A DNA stretch of 16,711 nucleotides from an uncultured Muribaculaceae bacterium (GTDB lineage: Bacteria; Bacteroidota; Bacteroidia; Bacteroidales; Muribaculaceae), in NCBI GenBank assembly GCA_910579605.1, contig CAJTUG010000039.1, forward strand, positions 1-16,711. The letters run 5' to 3'. Under the pieces are notes generated by a model. That model saw nothing but the letters and a program-made list of their open reading frames with translations, made no database searches and was not told the DNA's origin. Positions 13,731 through 16,711 of this stretch are shown here, piece by piece (positions within the stretch are counted from its first letter, which is position 1; each line of letters begins with the position of its first letter). The position numbers and the translations under genes are program-made.

Positions 13731-15881
13731 ATGAAATATCCATTACTCACAATTGCAGCTGCCGCTTTGCTGGCAAGCTGCGGCGGATCCGTCAACAAGG
13801 ACGCCCACGAGAACCCGTTCCTCTCCGAGTACACAACACCTTATCAAATCCCTCCTTTTGAAGAAATAAGGTACGAAGACTACATTCCGGCACTTGAAGC
13901 CGGTATCAGCCAGAAGAAGGCTCAAATAGATTCTATTACGTCAAATCCCGACGAGCCTACTTTCGACAATACCATAATGGCATTGGAACGCAGCGGCGAA
14001 ATACTTGAAAAAGTAGCTATAGTATTCTTTGCTCTTGACGAAAGCAATTCGTCGGACGAAATGGTAGAAATAGCAGAAAAATTCTATCCTGCGTATTCTG
14101 CAATCAACGACGAAATTTTTATGAACGACGCCCTTTTCCAACGCGTCAAAAGCTTATATGACCGTCGCGACGACTTAGCTTTACGTCCAGACCAAAAACG
14201 TGCCATTGAAGAATATTACAAGCAATTTGCCCGCAACGGCGCATTACTTGATGCCGAGAAAAAAGAACAGCTAAAAGCTGTCAACACAGAACTTTCAGAG
14301 CTATATCTCACTTTCAACAAAAATCTCCTCAACGCAACCAACGATTTCAGCATCGTTGTAGCCGACAGCGCTCGCCTCGCCGGCTTACCGGCTTCTTCGG
14401 TGGCACAGGCTGCAGAAGAAGCTGCCGCAAAAGGATTAGACGGCCAATGGGTATTCACACTCCACGCGCCAAGCCGCTTGCCTTTGCTTCAATATGCCAA
14501 AGACCGCGATCTCCGCAAGCAAATGTATGAAGGATACACCACTCTTGCAACCCAAGGCCAAAACAACAATTTGCCGGTCATAAACAAAATATTGAAAGCA
14601 AGGACTAAAAAGGCGCAGCTTCTTGGCTACGAGAACTACGGCTCATATATGACAGAAAACGTCATGGCCAAGAACATACCTACGGCAGAAAATCTTCTTA
14701 TGCAGATATGGCAACCCGCCGTTGTCAAAGTCAAAGAAGAAGTCGCAGAAATGCAAGCACTTGCAGACTCCGAAGGCGCAGATTTCAAAATAGCTCCTTG
14801 GGACTACTATTACTACGCGGAAAAAGTGCGCCAGAAAAAATACGACCTCGACGAATCTAAAGTACGTGAATATTTTGCCGTAGACTCTGTGCGCAAAGGC
14901 ATCTTCACAATGGCAGAACGTCTCTACAACGTGAAATTCACAGAAATGCCCGACGCGCCAAAATATTATCCCGAAGTTACCGTCTATGATGTCACCGACG
15001 CAACATCAGGCGAACATGTCGCTGTTTTCATGACAGACTATTTCCCTCGCGCTTCAAAGCGCCAAGGAGCGTGGATGAGCGAATTCAAAGGTTCTTGGCA
15101 AGAAGGCGACTCTTCTTCGCGCCCTATTATATACAACATCGGTAATTTCACCCGTCCTACAGCAGACACCCCGGCTCTCCTCACTCTCGACGAGGTGGAA
15201 ACCATGTTCCACGAGTTTGGGCACGGACTCCACGGCATGCTGTCGCGTGCTCCAATCAAAAGCCAAGCAGGCACAAACGTAGACCGCGATTTCGTTGAAT
15301 TACCATCTCAAATCCACGAACATTGGGCTCTTGAACCCGAGCTGCTCCGTCAATATGCCCACCACTACAAAACCGGCGAGGTAATTCCCGACGAACTTAT
15401 CGCAAAACTTGAAGCTGCAGCAACTCACAACCAAGGATTTACGACAGCCGAACTTGCCGGAGCCGCTCTGTTAGACCTCCAATTCGGCAAACTCAACGTC
15501 ACCGACGACATAGACATCGAAGCTTTCCAAGCTCAAGTGGCAGACCAACTCGGCATGCCACAAGAACTCACATTCCGCTATCGTGCTCCATATTTCAAAC
15601 ACATATTCGGAAGCGACGGTTACGCATCGGGATACTACACATACCTTTGGGCAGAAGTTCTTGACACCGATGGCTTTGAGCTATTCAAGGAAAAAGGAAT
15701 TTTTGACCCCGAAACAGCAAAAAAATTCAAAGAAAACATCCTTGAAAAAGGAGGTTCGGAAGACCCCATGGAACTATACGTGAAATTCCGCGGCCACGAA
15801 CCTTCGGTAGATGCCCTCTTGAGAAACCGAGGTCTCAAACCTATCAAGAACCTAAACGTAAATCCAAAATCAGGAAAATAA
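13731..15881 (+). CDS. Lipoprotein M3 family zinc metallopeptidase (dipeptidyl carboxypeptidase-like)
   Basis: This 716-aa Dcp-like peptidase starts with a lipoprotein signal peptide, MKYPLLTIAAAALLASC, in which Cys17 of lipobox LASC would be lipidated. I chose the ATG at 13731 because it gives this textbook signal; the ATG at 13710 would add seven residues (MQPQLEP) and lies only about 7 nt from the predicted transcription start. No acidic surface-export signal follows the cysteine (GGSVNKD), so a periplasm-facing location is inferred. Zinc ligands are HEFGH at 494-498 and probably Glu523 in DFVELPSQ. DYFPRASKRQGAW (about 436-448) and DGYASGYYTYLWAEVLD match the other M3 gene here. aspS follows after 30 bp without a visible terminator. 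Family is certain; cleavage specificity is inferred. Confidence 0.94.
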   Translation: MKYPLLTIAAAALLASCGGSVNKDAHENPFLSEYTTPYQIPPFEEIRYEDYIPALEAGISQKKAQIDSITSNPDEPTFDNTIMALERSGEILEKVAIVFFALDESNSSDEMVEIAEKFYPAYSAINDEIFMNDALFQRVKSLYDRRDDLALRPDQKRAIEEYYKQFARNGALLDAEKKEQLKAVNTELSELYLTFNKNLLNATNDFSIVVADSARLAGLPASSVAQAAEEAAAKGLDGQWVFTLHAPSRLPLLQYAKDRDLRKQMYEGYTTLATQGQNNNLPVINKILKARTKKAQLLGYENYGSYMTENVMAKNIPTAENLLMQIWQPAVVKVKEEVAEMQALADSEGADFKIAPWDYYYYAEKVRQKKYDLDESKVREYFAVDSVRKGIFTMAERLYNVKFTEMPDAPKYYPEVTVYDVTDATSGEHVAVFMTDYFPRASKRQGAWMSEFKGSWQEGDSSSRPIIYNIGNFTRPTADTPALLTLDEVETMFHEFGHGLHGMLSRAPIKSQAGTNVDRDFVELPSQIHEHWALEPELLRQYAHHYKTGEVIPDELIAKLEAAATHNQGFTTAELAGAALLDLQFGKLNVTDDIDIEAFQAQVADQLGMPQELTFRYRAPYFKHIFGSDGYASGYYTYLWAEVLDTDGFELFKEKGIFDPETAKKFKENILEKGGSEDPMELYVKFRGHEPSVDALLRNRGLKPIKNLNVNPKSGK

Positions 15882-15911
15882 TCTAAAAACAAGATAAATT
15901 AAAAACTATCT

Positions 15912-16711
15912 ATGTATAGAAGCAATACTTGCGGCGAACTCCGCTTGGCAGATGCCGGTAAAACCGTCACTTTAGCCGGCTGGGTACAACGCGCACGCAA
16001 AATGGGCGGTATGACTTTTGTCGACCTCCGCGACCGCTATGGCATAACCCAAGTGGTTTTCAACGTAGAACACGACGCAACACTCACCGAAGCAGCAAAC
16101 CACCTTGGCCGAGAATTCGTAGTTCAAGTTGTAGGCACTGTAGCAGAAAGAACTGCAAAAAACCCCAATATGCCAACTGGCGACATTGAAATAATTGCAG
16201 ATAAACTCACTGTTTTGAACCCCAGTGAAGTACCACCGTTCACAATCGAAGACGATACAGACGGCGGAGACGACCTACGTATGCGCTACCGCTACCTTGA
16301 CATCAGACGTAATGCCGTACGCAAAAATTTAGAATTACGTCACAAAATGACCATGGAAGTGCGCCGCTATCTCGACAGCAAGGGATTCCTTGAAATAGAG
16401 ACTCCCATGTTGGTCGGATCAACTCCCGAAGGTGCTCGCGATTTTGTGGTACCAAGCCGCATGAACCCAGGCCAGTTCTATGCCTTGCCCCAGTCTCCTC
16501 AAACCCTCAAGCAATTGTTGATGGTTTCGGGGATAGACCGCTATTTCCAAATTGTAAAATGCTTCCGCGACGAAGACCTCCGCGCCGACCGTCAGCCCGA
16601 ATTTACCCAGATAGACTGCGAAATGAGCTTCATAGAGCAAAACGACGTAATAGAGCTCTTTGAAGGCATGGCAAAACACCTCTTCAAAACAATTCGCGGT
16701 GTAGAACTCAC
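15912..16711 (+). CDS. aspS: Aspartate--tRNA ligase (3' truncated by window)
   Basis: AspRS charges tRNA-Asp with aspartate. About 266 residues are visible; the gene runs off the window end without a stop. The N-terminal OB-fold anticodon-binding domain occupies about residues 1-110 (LAGWVQRARKMGGMTFVDLRDRYG). The class II catalytic core then begins: motif 1 lies around LDSKGFLEIETPML, and motif 2 is FRDEDLRADRQPEFTQID. The flipping-loop segment TPEGARDFVVPSR and QSPQTLKQLLM are also typical of the bacterial enzyme. In the OB-fold the residue that is Leu in discriminating and His in non-discriminating enzymes is Met here, so tRNA-Asn charging cannot be judged. It lies 30 bp after the peptidase gene and is likely cotranscribed. 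Confidence 0.96.
   Translation, partial: MYRSNTCGELRLADAGKTVTLAGWVQRARKMGGMTFVDLRDRYGITQVVFNVEHDATLTEAANHLGREFVVQVVGTVAERTAKNPNMPTGDIEIIADKLTVLNPSEVPPFTIEDDTDGGDDLRMRYRYLDIRRNAVRKNLELRHKMTMEVRRYLDSKGFLEIETPMLVGSTPEGARDFVVPSRMNPGQFYALPQSPQTLKQLLMVSGIDRYFQIVKCFRDEDLRADRQPEFTQIDCEMSFIEQNDVIELFEGMAKHLFKTIRGVEL

Noticed and set aside
1..16711. CRISPR arrays, insertion sequences, phage, toxin-antitoxin or restriction genes
   Set aside because: No regularly spaced repeats, transposase or integrase motifs, or defence-gene motifs were seen on either strand.

Overview
The window looks like a chromosomal stretch from a Bacteroidales bacterium, most likely a gut lineage such as Muribaculaceae or a relative; the exact family is an inference. 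The signs are the gene set (DUF4831 and DUF4293 proteins, recF followed directly by a DUF721 gene), the lack of Shine-Dalgarno sequences ahead of most genes, a lipoprotein signal peptide, and several upstream sites that match the Bacteroidetes sigma-ABfr promoter (-33 TTTG, -7 TAnnTTTG). Composition and codon use appear even throughout. I saw no insertion sequence, phage gene, integrase or CRISPR array.

Positions 1-6195 hold a tight plus-strand series. It runs: the 3' part of a bifunctional NAD(P)HX repair enzyme (nnr), a secreted DUF4831 protein, a secreted alpha/beta-hydrolase esterase, recF (ATGA overlap with the esterase), a DUF721/DciA-like protein, a hotdog thioesterase and a WecA/MraY-family membrane sugar-phosphate transferase. 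The gaps are 12, 8, -4, 10, 9 and 50 bp, so at least the first six genes are probably one transcript joining metabolite repair, envelope and DNA-replication functions.

Positions 6196-6304 separate convergent genes and carry a nested inverted repeat. The minus-strand block 6305-9358 holds a DUF4293 four-helix membrane protein, a 727-aa TPR protein that I do not recognise, and a small two-helix membrane protein. Still on the minus strand come a secreted M3 metallopeptidase (9443-11578), the lytic transglycosylase mltG (11626-12633), a low-molecular-weight protein tyrosine phosphatase (12790-13248) and tRNA-Cys(GCA) (13527-13597). The tRNA has a clear terminator and a consensus promoter.

After a divergent promoter region, the plus strand carries a second M3 metallopeptidase, this one a lipoprotein (13731-15881), followed by aspS, which runs off the window end. 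The two M3 peptidases share architecture but are exported differently and lie about 2.2 kb apart in opposite orientation.

Most genes here are conserved housekeeping or envelope genes. I did not find a clear new defence, mobile or biosynthetic system. The least explained parts are the TPR/membrane-protein cluster, the peptidase pair, the DUF721 helicase-loader candidate and a few structured intergenic segments.
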